NCBI GenBank assembly: GCA_031275075.1
Contig: JAISPI010000153.1
Location: 1-18,851, forward strand
DNA from: Burkholderiales bacterium
GTDB lineage: Bacteria > Pseudomonadota > Gammaproteobacteria > Burkholderiales > Casimicrobiaceae
DNA length: 18,851 nt
Reading direction: 5' to 3'
In this document: in pieces, positions 7,801 to 13,716 of the stretch
Position numbering within the stretch: the first letter of the stretch is position 1
How the letters are laid out: each line of letters begins with the position of its first letter
The notes under the pieces: model-generated
Databases searched by the model: none
Told to the model about the DNA's origin: nothing
What the model saw: the letters and a program-made list of their open reading frames with translations, nothing else
Translations under genes and position numbers: made by a program

Positions 7801-8154
7801 AGCGCCAATCAATTCACAGCCGTATTTTTCAAGCAGCCCATGGCGATGCAAATCAAGCGCCGCATTCAACGCTGTCTGGCCACCCATCGTCGGCAAAATG
7901 GCGTCAGGTTTTTGTTCCGAAAGAATGCGTTCGAGCACTTCGATGGTAATCGGTTCGATGTAAGTCACATCGGCCATTTCCGGGTCGGTCATGATCGTCG
8001 CCGGATTGCTGTTCACAAGAATCACGCGATAACCTTCTTCGCGCAATGCTTTACACGCCTGAACGCCGGAGTAATCAAATTCGCACGCCTGGCCGATAAC
8101 GATCGGGCCGGCGCCAATGATAAGTATGCTGTGAATGTCAGTTCTTTTAGGCAT
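4894..8154 (-). CDS. carB: Carbamoyl-phosphate synthase large subunit
   Basis: This is the ammonia- and bicarbonate-using synthetase subunit. It makes carbamoyl phosphate for arginine and pyrimidine synthesis with two ATP, receiving ammonia from CarA through a tunnel. The 1086-residue product (E. coli 1073) has the expected duplicated layout: N-terminal IIGAGPIVIGQACEFDYSG, an ATP-grasp half with RPSFTLGGTGGG and EMNPRVSRSSALASKATG, and an oligomerisation segment. The second half has VLGGGPNRIGQGIEFDYCC, RPSYVLGGRAMEIV and EVNPRASRTVPFVSKATG. It ends in an MGS-like allosteric domain (from about residue 950) with CIPYCTTISGALAAVEGL. The ATG at 8154 lies 12 bases after the carA stop with a weak GGAA upstream. 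The gap to carA and the shared orientation indicate an operon. Confidence 0.98.
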   Translation of the reverse strand: MPKRTDIHSILIIGAGPIVIGQACEFDYSGVQACKALREEGYRVILVNSNPATIMTDPEMADVTYIEPITIEVLERILSEQKPDAILPTMGGQTALNAALDLHRHGLLEKYGCELIGASPVAINKAEDRQHFKEAMEKIGLQSARSGIAHSLEEAQAVQREIAQTTQSIGYPIIIRPSFTLGGTGGGVAYNPEEFKEICQRGLELSPTHELLIEESLLGWKEFEMEVVRDRADNCIIVCSIENLDPMGIHTGDSITVAPAQTMTDKEYQIMRSASFAILREIGVNTGGSNVQFAVNPKNGRLIVIEMNPRVSRSSALASKATGFPIARIAAKLAVGYTLDELKNDITGGVIPASFEPTIDYVVTKIARFAFEKFREADPRLTTQMKAVGEVMAMGRTFQESLQKALRGLEIGVSGFDEQSEDRDDIINQMSEAGPMRLWYVADAFRLGIPFDEIYNETHIDPWFLAQIEEIVAMETRLTTHTLEALSEKEMRMLKSMGFSDRRLAKLLKVTEAAVREKRLSLDVRPVYKRVDTCAAEFASSTAYLYSAYEMPLHGQTHGVCEARPSGRRKIMVLGGGPNRIGQGIEFDYCCVHAAMALREDGFETIMINCNPETVSTDYDTSDRLYFEPLTLEDLLEIVALEKPEGVIVQFGGQTPLKLALALEAHGVPVIGTSPQSIDAAEDRERFQKLLHELGLKQPPNATARTEAEALRCAETIGYPLVVRPSYVLGGRAMEIVHEARDLERYMREAVTVSPDSPVLLDRFLDDAIECDVDCVADGETVFIGGVMEHIEQAGVHSGDSACALPPYSLSAATVEVLKEQTRAMAKALNVVGLMNVQFAIQQTAEGDVVYVLEVNPRASRTVPFVSKATGLPLAKIAARCMAGKTLQEQGVYEEVTPKRISVKEAVFPFSKFLGVDPVLGPEMRSTGEVMGIGETFGEALFKAQLAAGVRLPDSGTVLLTVKDSDKARAVKVAQTLMAMGGYTLVATQGTAEAIRAAGIEVRTINKLKESRPNIVDVMKSGEIAMVFTTVEETRTAIANSRLIRITALANCIPYCTTISGALAAVEGLRSLKSGKNWKLYPLQAG

Positions 8155-8166
8155 GAGAGTTCCGGA

Positions 8167-9333
8167 TCAAGCGTGTTCCATCAGGTCGATGAAATGGTCG
8201 ATAAAATGGTCGAAGAGCGGTGTAATATCGCGCGGGCCGGGCGATGCTTCAGGGTGCCCCTGAAAGCAAAAAGCCGGTCGGTCGGTGTAGCGCAAACCCT
8301 GCAACGAACCATCGAACAGCGATATATGTGTCACCTGCACGTTCGACGGCAACGTTTTGGCATCGACAGCAAAACCGTGGTTTTGCGAAGTGATGAACAC
8401 CCGTTTGCTTTCGAGTTCCTGTACCGGATGGTTGCCGCCGTGGTGGCCGAATTTCATCTTGTACGTTGACGCTCCCGCCGCCAGCGCCATGATTTGATGG
8501 CCAAGGCAAATGCCGAATGTCGGTTTGCCGCTCGCGATCAGTGTCCGCGCCGCTTCAATCGCATAGTTGCACGGCGCAGGATCACCCGGGCCGTTCGAGA
8601 AAAACACACCGTCGGGTCGCATCGCCAGCACTTCTTCGGCGCTGGTTCGAGCCGGCACCACTGTCAATTTACATCCACGCGATGCAAACAGCCGCAAGAT
8701 ATTGCGTTTGACGCCAAAATCGTAAGCGACGACATGAAAACGCGGCGATTGTATCCGTCCATAGCCCGTCTCCGGCTCCCACGCGGTTTCTTCCCATGTG
8801 TACGGTTTTTTCGTCGAGACGACTTGCGCCAAGTCCACTCCGGTCAGGCCGGAAAACGCCCGCGCTTTTTCAAACGCAGCTTCCGGTGTTGCGCGAGTGC
8901 CAGCCATCAGGCACGCCGATTGTGTACCATACTCGCGCAAATGTTGCGTCAGGCTTCGGGTGTCAATTCCGGCAATCGCTACGATCGTTTGCTCCCGCAA
9001 ATAATCGCCGAGTGTCTGCGTCATCCGGTAGTTCGATGCCCGATTAGGCACGTCCTTGACAACCAGTCCCGCCGCACGAAGGCGGTCAGACTCGACATCC
9101 TCGGGATTAACGCCAACATTGCCGATGTGTGGATACGTCAGCGTCACGATTTGCCGCGCGTAACTCGGATCGGTCAGGATTTCCTGATAACCGGTCATCG
9201 CGGTGTTGAACACGATTTCGCCGACGGTTTCGCCATCGACACCAATGCTGACGCCTTCGTACACAGTACCATCGGCCAATGCCAGCCAAGCAGGCACTGA
9301 AGGCGACAACAAAGATTTTTTTGAAGAAGACAT
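8167..9333 (-). CDS. carA: Carbamoyl-phosphate synthase small (glutaminase) subunit
   Basis: It hydrolyses glutamine to supply ammonia to CarB in the cytoplasmic heterodimer. The 388 residues (E. coli 382) contain the N-terminal domain with FNTAMTGYQEILTDPSYARQIVTLTYPHIGN and a class I glutamine amidotransferase domain from about 198. The nucleophile is Cys276 in FGICLGHQ, and His360 and Glu362 in FQGHPEASPGP complete the triad. SNGPGDP (246-252) is the usual oxyanion-region motif. The ATG at 9333 gives a normal length but has no evident Shine-Dalgarno. The C-terminus ends FDHFIDHFIDLMEHA, where a 12-base unit is tandemly repeated in frame. It is first in the carAB operon and divergent from the VanZ-family gene. 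Confidence 0.97.
   Translation of the reverse strand: MSSSKKSLLSPSVPAWLALADGTVYEGVSIGVDGETVGEIVFNTAMTGYQEILTDPSYARQIVTLTYPHIGNVGVNPEDVESDRLRAAGLVVKDVPNRASNYRMTQTLGDYLREQTIVAIAGIDTRSLTQHLREYGTQSACLMAGTRATPEAAFEKARAFSGLTGVDLAQVVSTKKPYTWEETAWEPETGYGRIQSPRFHVVAYDFGVKRNILRLFASRGCKLTVVPARTSAEEVLAMRPDGVFFSNGPGDPAPCNYAIEAARTLIASGKPTFGICLGHQIMALAAGASTYKMKFGHHGGNHPVQELESKRVFITSQNHGFAVDAKTLPSNVQVTHISLFDGSLQGLRYTDRPAFCFQGHPEASPGPRDITPLFDHFIDHFIDLMEHA
8184..8219. repeat. In-frame 12-bp tandem repeat in the carA 3' end
   Basis: Three adjacent 12-base units read GGTCGATGAAAT, GGTCGATAAAAT and GGTCGAAGAGCG on the plus strand, the last more diverged. They encode the repeated Phe-Ile-Asp pattern at the CarA C-terminus. 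Because the unit is a multiple of three, gain or loss of copies would only change the length of the tail. Confidence 0.7.
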
Positions 9334-9650
9334 GACACGTCGCTTTCGTAACGCTCACACCCACACATCGCCGCTCACCGGTTGAGGGCGAAAATCCATG
9401 AGCATGAAAGTGAACTGGAAATGGAGTATTGTAGCCGTTGCCTCGGTGGTTGCGTCAAATTTCTCCTCTCGAATCTCCTCTCCATGCCGTTAATAGCCCG
9501 TCTGCCCGTCGCCTCCCGGTATTCCACCTTTATAATGCCGGAAAAACCATGCTTTTTACGAAACCTGGAACGCTCTTGCCCGTGCTTTACCTTCCTTCAT
9601 GATTTGCTTTTCCGCGCCCCTGTTTCCCCTTTCTCTTTTCGGTATCGACG
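9334..9650. other. Divergent intergenic region between carA and the VanZ-family gene
   Basis: This is 317 bases. It holds a candidate carA promoter and, on the plus strand, a TATAAT at 9531-9536 without a recognisable -35. The stretch from about 9460 to 9650 is pyrimidine-rich on the plus strand. I see no gene, and the open frame crossing it on the plus strand is out of frame with the real VanZ protein. Confidence 0.6.
9428..9458 (-). promoter_or_regulatory. Candidate sigma-70 promoter for carAB
   Basis: On the minus strand TTGACG (9458-9453) and TACAAT (9433-9428) face carA. Both boxes are good but the spacer is 19 bases, longer than optimal. It would give a leader of roughly 90 bases. No ARG-box or pyrimidine attenuator was clearly seen. 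Confidence 0.4.
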
Positions 9651-10736
9651 ATGCGCGTTGATGGCGATCGTACCCATTTGCCGCTGGCACTGGCGCTGCT
9701 TTATATGCTGTGTATCGTCTATGCCAGCCTCTATCCGTTCATCCGTTGGGAATTACCATTGCCGGAAACGCCCTACTGGCTGTTCGCGCCCGCCCGTTTT
9801 TATCGCGCTGATTTTGTCGTCAATTTTTTCGCTTACCTGCCGTTTGGTCTTTTTGTCGGCCTCGCCAGCCGCCGGTATCGCTTGGGATGGGCATTGGTCT
9901 GCGGCGCGTTGCTGTCGCTGGCGATGGAATCGTGCCAATGGTTAATGCCACCACGCAGCGCCGATCTTTACGACTTTTTCGCCAATACCACCGGCGCCGC
10001 TGTCGGCGGCATCGTTGCTTGGAGTTTGGCCGCGCTGTCGCCGTTGCGCGATAGGCTTTACCGCTGGCGCCACCTGTTTCTGACCGGCTGGCTTGGTGAT
10101 TTCGGGCTGGCGCTGCTTGTTTTCTGGCTGGCGGCACAAGTCAACCCCGGCATTCCCTCGTTCTCAATCGTTTTCGATCCGACGGTGCTTGCCGCCGTTT
10201 GGCCCGACAAAACAATCCCGTTTGCCGATGCCCGCTGGTCGATGCTGGCAGAAATCGTCATCGGTGCTTTCCAAATTTCCGGTATCGGTTTGTTTGCGGC
10301 ACTGTTGGTTCGCGACCGCCGTCATGCGGTATTGACAGCGATAGGGATCATTCTGGCGGCGTTTCTGCTGAAAAACGCTGCGATATGGCTCACGCTCAAC
10401 GACGTGGCGCGTGTTCATTACCTTGGCCGCACGACGACATGGATAGCGCTGGCGCTGGGTTTTTTGCTGCTTTATGTTTTTTTTACTTTGTCGCGCCCGA
10501 AGGTCGTCACCCTCTGCGCTGTCATCTTGTTGTCTTCGCTGCTGGCGCCGCTACTGTTGCCCGATCTGCTGTTCGCGCGTGTGCCCCCATCGCTGTTCAA
10601 CAGCCACTATGCGCATCTGCTGCACTTTGACAGCTTGACCCGCATCATCCTTCTGGGGTGGCCACTGGCCGCTGGAATCTGGCTGTTCTTTCTGGCCGGA
10701 CGGCCCCACTGGGGAGCATCATCGGATGTGTATTGA
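9651..10736 (+). CDS. VanZ-family multi-pass membrane protein
   Basis: The product has 361 residues and about eight to ten hydrophobic helices. The VanZ-like core lies at about residues 15-125: a first helix ending in YASLYPF, then DFVVNFFAYLPFGLFVG, the helix with Glu93 and Gln96 (SLAMESCQWLMP), and RSADLYDFFANTTGAAVGG. These charged positions are the family's conserved ones. VanZ proteins are named after teicoplanin resistance, but most chromosomal members have no proven role and this one should not be read as a resistance gene. The C-terminal 230 residues form further membrane helices that I cannot assign. The ATG at 9651 is the only reasonable start and has a weak ribosome site. It is followed at some distance by the ferredoxin gene on the same strand. 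Confidence 0.85.
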   Translation: MRVDGDRTHLPLALALLYMLCIVYASLYPFIRWELPLPETPYWLFAPARFYRADFVVNFFAYLPFGLFVGLASRRYRLGWALVCGALLSLAMESCQWLMPPRSADLYDFFANTTGAAVGGIVAWSLAALSPLRDRLYRWRHLFLTGWLGDFGLALLVFWLAAQVNPGIPSFSIVFDPTVLAAVWPDKTIPFADARWSMLAEIVIGAFQISGIGLFAALLVRDRRHAVLTAIGIILAAFLLKNAAIWLTLNDVARVHYLGRTTTWIALALGFLLLYVFFTLSRPKVVTLCAVILLSSLLAPLLLPDLLFARVPPSLFNSHYAHLLHFDSLTRIILLGWPLAAGIWLFFLAGRPHWGASSDVY

Positions 10737-10754
10737 CCACCATGTAAAAACACG

Positions 10755-10788
10755 TTGACAAGTCCATCGTTGCTGTTTTTGTTAAAGT
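10755..10788 (+). promoter_or_regulatory. Possible promoter upstream of the ferredoxin gene
   Basis: A perfect TTGACA lies at 10755-10760. The best A/T-rich -10-like words (TAAAGT at 10783-10788) are about 22 bases away, which is too far for a standard promoter, so only the -35 match is good. Confidence 0.25.
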
Positions 10789-10818
10789 GTGTTTTTGTGA
10801 TTTTTTCGCCACCGCACC

Positions 10819-11121
10819 ATGAGCCATTACCAACATCACGTTTTCTTCTGTTGCAACCAGCGTTCGCCGGACGAGTGTTGCTGTGCGCAAGCCAACGCCG
10901 AAACGATGTACCTTTACGCCAAAGACCGTGTCAAGGCATTGCGTTTGACTGACCGCGTCCGGATCAATCGCGCCGGTTGCCTCGGCCGCTGTGAAGAAGG
11001 GCCGTGTCTGGTCATTTATCCTGAAGCCATCTGGTACACCTACCGCACTCCTTCGGATCTCGATGAAATCATCGACCAACATTTGGCCAATGGCCGTATT
11101 GTTGAAAGATTGCAACTTTGA
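10819..11121 (+). CDS. Thioredoxin-fold (2Fe-2S) ferredoxin
   Basis: This is a 100-residue cytoplasmic electron carrier of the thioredoxin-like 2Fe-2S type. It begins MSHYQHHVFFCCNQR and contains INRAGCLGRCEEGPCLVIYPEAIWY, the family signature. Cysteines are at 11, 12, 20, 21, 22, 54, 58 and 63. By family pattern one cysteine from each of the first two clusters plus Cys54 and Cys58 should bind the cluster, leaving several extra cysteines next to the ligands, which is unusual. Its stop codon overlaps the start of the downstream hydrolase as TTGA, so the two are probably translated together. Its redox partner is not identifiable here. Confidence 0.88.
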   Translation: MSHYQHHVFFCCNQRSPDECCCAQANAETMYLYAKDRVKALRLTDRVRINRAGCLGRCEEGPCLVIYPEAIWYTYRTPSDLDEIIDQHLANGRIVERLQL

Positions 11122-11771
11122 ACGCCAAATCCCTGGAACGCCGCACCATTGCCGGCCCTGCTGGCGCATTGGAAATCGCGCTCAATATCCCCGAAACGGT
11201 ACGCGGTATCGCACTGATTGCGCATCCCCATCCGCTGGAGGGAGGTACGCTCGACAACAAAGTCGTTTACACGCTTGCCAAAAGTTTTTTTTCCTTTGGT
11301 TTTGCGACAATGCGCTTCAATTTCCGTGGTGTCGGCCGCTCGGAGGGCGCTTGGGATCACGGCGACGGAGAAACCGACGATGCGTTACGGGCACTCGAAT
11401 ATGCGCAAACCTGTCTGCCGCAAGCAGCCGGACTGCCGCTGGCGTTGGCCGGTTTTTCGTTTGGCTCTTACGTCCAGACCCGTGTTGCCAAACGTGTCGC
11501 GCCCACCATGACCGTGCTGATTGCTCCGGCAGTAAAACGCTTTGCGCTTACCGACGCCCCTGCCAACACACTGGTCGTGCATGGGGAAAACGATGACATA
11601 ATCCCTCTTGTCGATGTGCTCGACTGGGCGCGTCCGCAACATCTTCCGGTCATAGTCGTCACAGGTTGTGGTCATTTTTTCCACAGCCGCCTCTCGCAAC
11701 TGCAAACAATTGTGTCAGACTACGTTACAGCCCGTGTATTTGGCGGTGTTCGCTGTATTATAAGCAACTAA
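11118..11771 (+). CDS. Small alpha/beta-fold hydrolase (TTG start)
   Basis: This is a 217-residue cytoplasmic serine hydrolase of the short type often annotated as a dienelactone-hydrolase-like or conserved alpha/beta hydrolase. It shows the early loop IAHPHPLEGGTLDNKVV, the strand motif MRFNFRGVGRSEG, the nucleophile elbow AGFSFGS with Ser114, the acid within VVHGENDDIIP (Asp159 or Asp160) and His186 in GCGHFFH. The substrate is unknown. The TTG start at 11118 overlaps the ferredoxin TGA by four bases, and the resulting N-terminus matches the family. A plausible intrinsic terminator follows 25 bases after the stop, closing the unit. Confidence 0.85.
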   Translation: MNAKSLERRTIAGPAGALEIALNIPETVRGIALIAHPHPLEGGTLDNKVVYTLAKSFFSFGFATMRFNFRGVGRSEGAWDHGDGETDDALRALEYAQTCLPQAAGLPLALAGFSFGSYVQTRVAKRVAPTMTVLIAPAVKRFALTDAPANTLVVHGENDDIIPLVDVLDWARPQHLPVIVVTGCGHFFHSRLSQLQTIVSDYVTARVFGGVRCIISN

Positions 11772-11795
11772 GTTTTGGGGGTACTTTCAAAGAAA

Positions 11796-11824
11796 CGCGA
11801 CAAATCATACGTCGCGCGCTTTTT
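11796..11824 (+). terminator. Intrinsic terminator after the hydrolase gene
   Basis: CGCGAC (11796-11801) and GTCGCG (11811-11816) form a GC-rich six-pair stem with a nine-base loop, followed by CGC and five T residues. It closes the ferredoxin-hydrolase unit just before the methyltransferase gene. Confidence 0.55.
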
Positions 11825-11838
11825 GACAACATTTTTTT

Positions 11839-13011
11839 ATGAGCGAAACTTTTTTTGCGCCGTGTCCGCGCGGTCTCGAAAACATCCTGGCGGCTGAACT
11901 GATCCTGCTAGACGCAGTCGCGCCGCAAACCCTTCCGGGCGGAGTCTGTTTTCAAGGTGATCTGTCTTTGGCCTATCGCGTCAATCTCGAATCCCGTCTG
12001 GCCAGCCGCATTTTGTGGCGCATTGCCCAGCAGCCTTATCAGAATGAGCATGACCTTTACACAATCGCTTACGACATTGATTGGACGCGTTACTTTTCTG
12101 CGCAGCGCACCTTGCGTGTCGATCTGACCGCAACACGTTCGCCGCTGACCAGTCTGTCGTTTACCACACTGCGGATCAAGGACGCCATCTGCGACCGTTT
12201 CCGCGCTGAAGGACAGCTTCGGCCTTCCATCGACAAACAATCACCCGATGTGCGCGTTTACGCCTACCTCTCCGATAAAAAAGCCTCGCTTTACCTCGAC
12301 ACGTCCGGCGAGGCGTTATTTAAACGCGGCTACCGCAAACACAGCGAAGAGGCGCCGCTGCGTGAAAATCTGGCGGCAGGACTGCTTACGCTTGCAGGCT
12401 GGGGGCCTGATATCGCCTTACTCGATCCAATGTGCGGCAGCGGCACCATCGCCACCGAAGCCGCGTTAATCGCCGCGCGGCAAGCGCCAGGGCTACATCG
12501 CAGTTTCGGATTTCAAAAACTCAACTGGTTCGATGGCCCGACTTGGCAACGGTTAAAGCAAAAAGCGCATGACGCGGTGCGCCCCGCTCCAAGAACACCC
12601 ATGATCTTTGCCAGCGACGTTTTAGAAAATGCCGTTGAACGCGCCAAGGATTATGCAGAAAACGCCAACGTCGCTGACTGGATAACCTTCTCCACCGCGG
12701 ATGTCCGTTGGCAAGAAGCGCCCGCGTCAACCGGCATTTGGCTGTCCAATCCGCCCTACGGTGTCCGTCTCGAAGACAGCGAAACATTGGCCGCACTGTA
12801 TCCCGCTCTCGGCACCACGCTCAAGAAACATTTTGCCGGCTGGAACGCCTGGTTTTTCAGCGGCGACCTGCAATTGCCCAAACTCATTGGACTAAAACCC
12901 GAACGCCGCATTCCATTGTTCAACGGCGCGCTTGATTGCCGCCTTTATGGGTTCAAAATGGTAGAAGGTTCAATGCGGCGGGTCAAACAGGTATCAGAAG
13001 TTTTTTCTTAA
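11839..13011 (+). CDS. THUMP-containing SAM-dependent RNA methyltransferase, RlmL (m2G2445) type
   Basis: It is likely a 23S rRNA guanine-N2 methyltransferase related to the N-terminal half of E. coli RlmL. The 390-residue product starts FFAPCPRGLENILAAEL, then a THUMP RNA-binding domain (about 50-160) ending VRVYAYLSDKKASLYLDTSGEALFKRGYR. The Rossmann methyltransferase domain has motif I DPMCGSGT (196-203), FASDVLENAVERAK and the catalytic SNPPYGVRLED with NPPY at 304-307. E. coli RlmL is about 700 residues because it is fused to RlmK; here that second methyltransferase is absent, as is usual for stand-alone members. The ATG at 11839 is preceded by a T-run and shows no Shine-Dalgarno. Target specificity is inferred from family resemblance only. 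Confidence 0.85.
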   Translation: MSETFFAPCPRGLENILAAELILLDAVAPQTLPGGVCFQGDLSLAYRVNLESRLASRILWRIAQQPYQNEHDLYTIAYDIDWTRYFSAQRTLRVDLTATRSPLTSLSFTTLRIKDAICDRFRAEGQLRPSIDKQSPDVRVYAYLSDKKASLYLDTSGEALFKRGYRKHSEEAPLRENLAAGLLTLAGWGPDIALLDPMCGSGTIATEAALIAARQAPGLHRSFGFQKLNWFDGPTWQRLKQKAHDAVRPAPRTPMIFASDVLENAVERAKDYAENANVADWITFSTADVRWQEAPASTGIWLSNPPYGVRLEDSETLAALYPALGTTLKKHFAGWNAWFFSGDLQLPKLIGLKPERRIPLFNGALDCRLYGFKMVEGSMRRVKQVSEVFS

Positions 13012-13033
13012 AATTTTTTCTGTATTCTCTGAC

Positions 13034-13222
13034 ATGTTAATGCTGATGCTGCCCTCCCGTCTTTTTCTCTCCGAAACAGACGCTTTTCTACGCGACTACC
13101 TGAATACCCATCCCGAAACCGTCGATCAGCAAAAAGAGGGAATGCAACTATGGTGGGGTCGGGCGCCAGACATCAGGAGCCAGGAATCAAACGCCAAGGA
13201 TCGGGAATCTGATACCTGTTAA
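13034..13222 (+). CDS. DUF3460-type small protein with a repeat-encoded C-terminus
   Basis: The 62-residue frame contains SETDAFLRDYLNTHPETVDQ and then QQKEGMQLWWGRAPD, which matches the pattern of the DUF3460 family (short proteins of unknown function with an SE.T.FL..L...HPE....Q..G..LWW core). The start could be any of the ATGs at 13034, 13040 or 13046. After LWWG the DNA becomes the ATCAGGN heptamer array, so the last 20 or so residues (APDIRSQESNAKDRESDTC) are coded by repeat DNA. The usual family tail, as I recall it, is missing. The TAA stop touches the slyD stop directly, with no bases between the converging genes. Function is unknown, and the protein may be a truncated but still expressed gene. 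Confidence 0.7.
   Translation: MLMLMLPSRLFLSETDAFLRDYLNTHPETVDQQKEGMQLWWGRAPDIRSQESNAKDRESDTC
13158..13220 (+). repeat. Heptamer array at DUF3460/slyD 3' ends (nine degenerate units)
   Basis: Consecutive seven-base units read GTCGGGC, GCCAGAC, ATCAGGA, GCCAGGA, ATCAAAC, GCCAAGG, ATCGGGA, ATCTGAT and ACCTGTT. The register is kept throughout, and ATC-type and GCC-type units alternate in the middle, suggesting a 14-base higher-order period. It is coding for the DUF3460 tail and ends at that gene's stop. Orientation is sense for DUF3460 and antisense for slyD. Confidence 0.7.
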
Positions 13223-13693
13223 TCAATGACAGCGGCTATGCGTTCCATGCGCATGGCCATGTTCGATCTCTTCTTCGGTAGCAGCCCGCACATCAAGCAC
13301 GGTACATTCGAACAACACCCGCTGCCCAGCCAACTCGTGGTTGCCATCAAGTACCGCCTGGCCATTCGAAATCTCGGTCACGCGCCACACTTGCGCTTCC
13401 TCGTCGCCCGAAGACAGATAACCACCGACAGCGATATCGGGCGGCAAGTCGGCAAGCGGTTCGAGCCGCACCAATGTTGGATCATAATCGCCAAATGCTT
13501 CCGCCGGTTCGAGCGACAGCTTGACGACATCGCCAGTCGTCCTGAAATTCAACGCTTCTTCAACCTTCGGAAAAATACCGGAGTAACCGCCGTGCAAGTA
13601 CGTCACCGGCGTATCGTTCTGCTCGATCAACCCGCCATCGGTATCAAATAGCTTGAAGTTCAACGTCACCACGGCATTGGCAAAAATCTTCAT
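13223..13693 (-). CDS. slyD: SlyD-type FKBP peptidyl-prolyl cis-trans isomerase
   Basis: This is a cytoplasmic folding catalyst and metallochaperone-type protein. With the ATG at 13693 it has 156 residues, beginning MKIFANAVVTLNFKLFDTDG as SlyD proteins do. It contains the FKBP part with YLHGGYSGIFPKVEEAL, the flap region EPAEAFGDYDPTLV and the inserted chaperone domain, and returns to FKBP with DGNHELAGQRVLFECTVLDVR. The tail EEEIEHGHAHGTHSRCH is a short His-rich segment, consistent with metal binding but shorter than in E. coli SlyD. An ATG at 13714 would add seven residues with no family support. It lies 23 bases after the J-like/RDD gene on the same strand, probably co-transcribed, and its stop abuts the converging DUF3460 gene. 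Confidence 0.9.
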   Translation of the reverse strand: MKIFANAVVTLNFKLFDTDGGLIEQNDTPVTYLHGGYSGIFPKVEEALNFRTTGDVVKLSLEPAEAFGDYDPTLVRLEPLADLPPDIAVGGYLSSGDEEAQVWRVTEISNGQAVLDGNHELAGQRVLFECTVLDVRAATEEEIEHGHAHGTHSRCH

Positions 13694-13716
13694 ATCGTCT
13701 CTTACGAAAAACATCC

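Noticed and set aside
7528..9300. Long plus-strand open frames of 313 and 268 residues opposite carB and carA.
   Set aside because: They are mirror-strand shadows of strongly conserved genes, are rich in Arg/His/Cys, and have no family features or ribosome sites.
9382..9945. 187-residue plus-strand frame before the VanZ-family gene.
   Set aside because: It overlaps the VanZ gene in another frame, and its composition (Cys/Arg/Phe-rich) is not protein-like.
12982..12999. GTCAAAC and ATCAGAA near the methyltransferase stop as a sixth heptamer array.
   Set aside because: The two words are 11 bases apart, not in seven-base register, and only one resembles the consensus.
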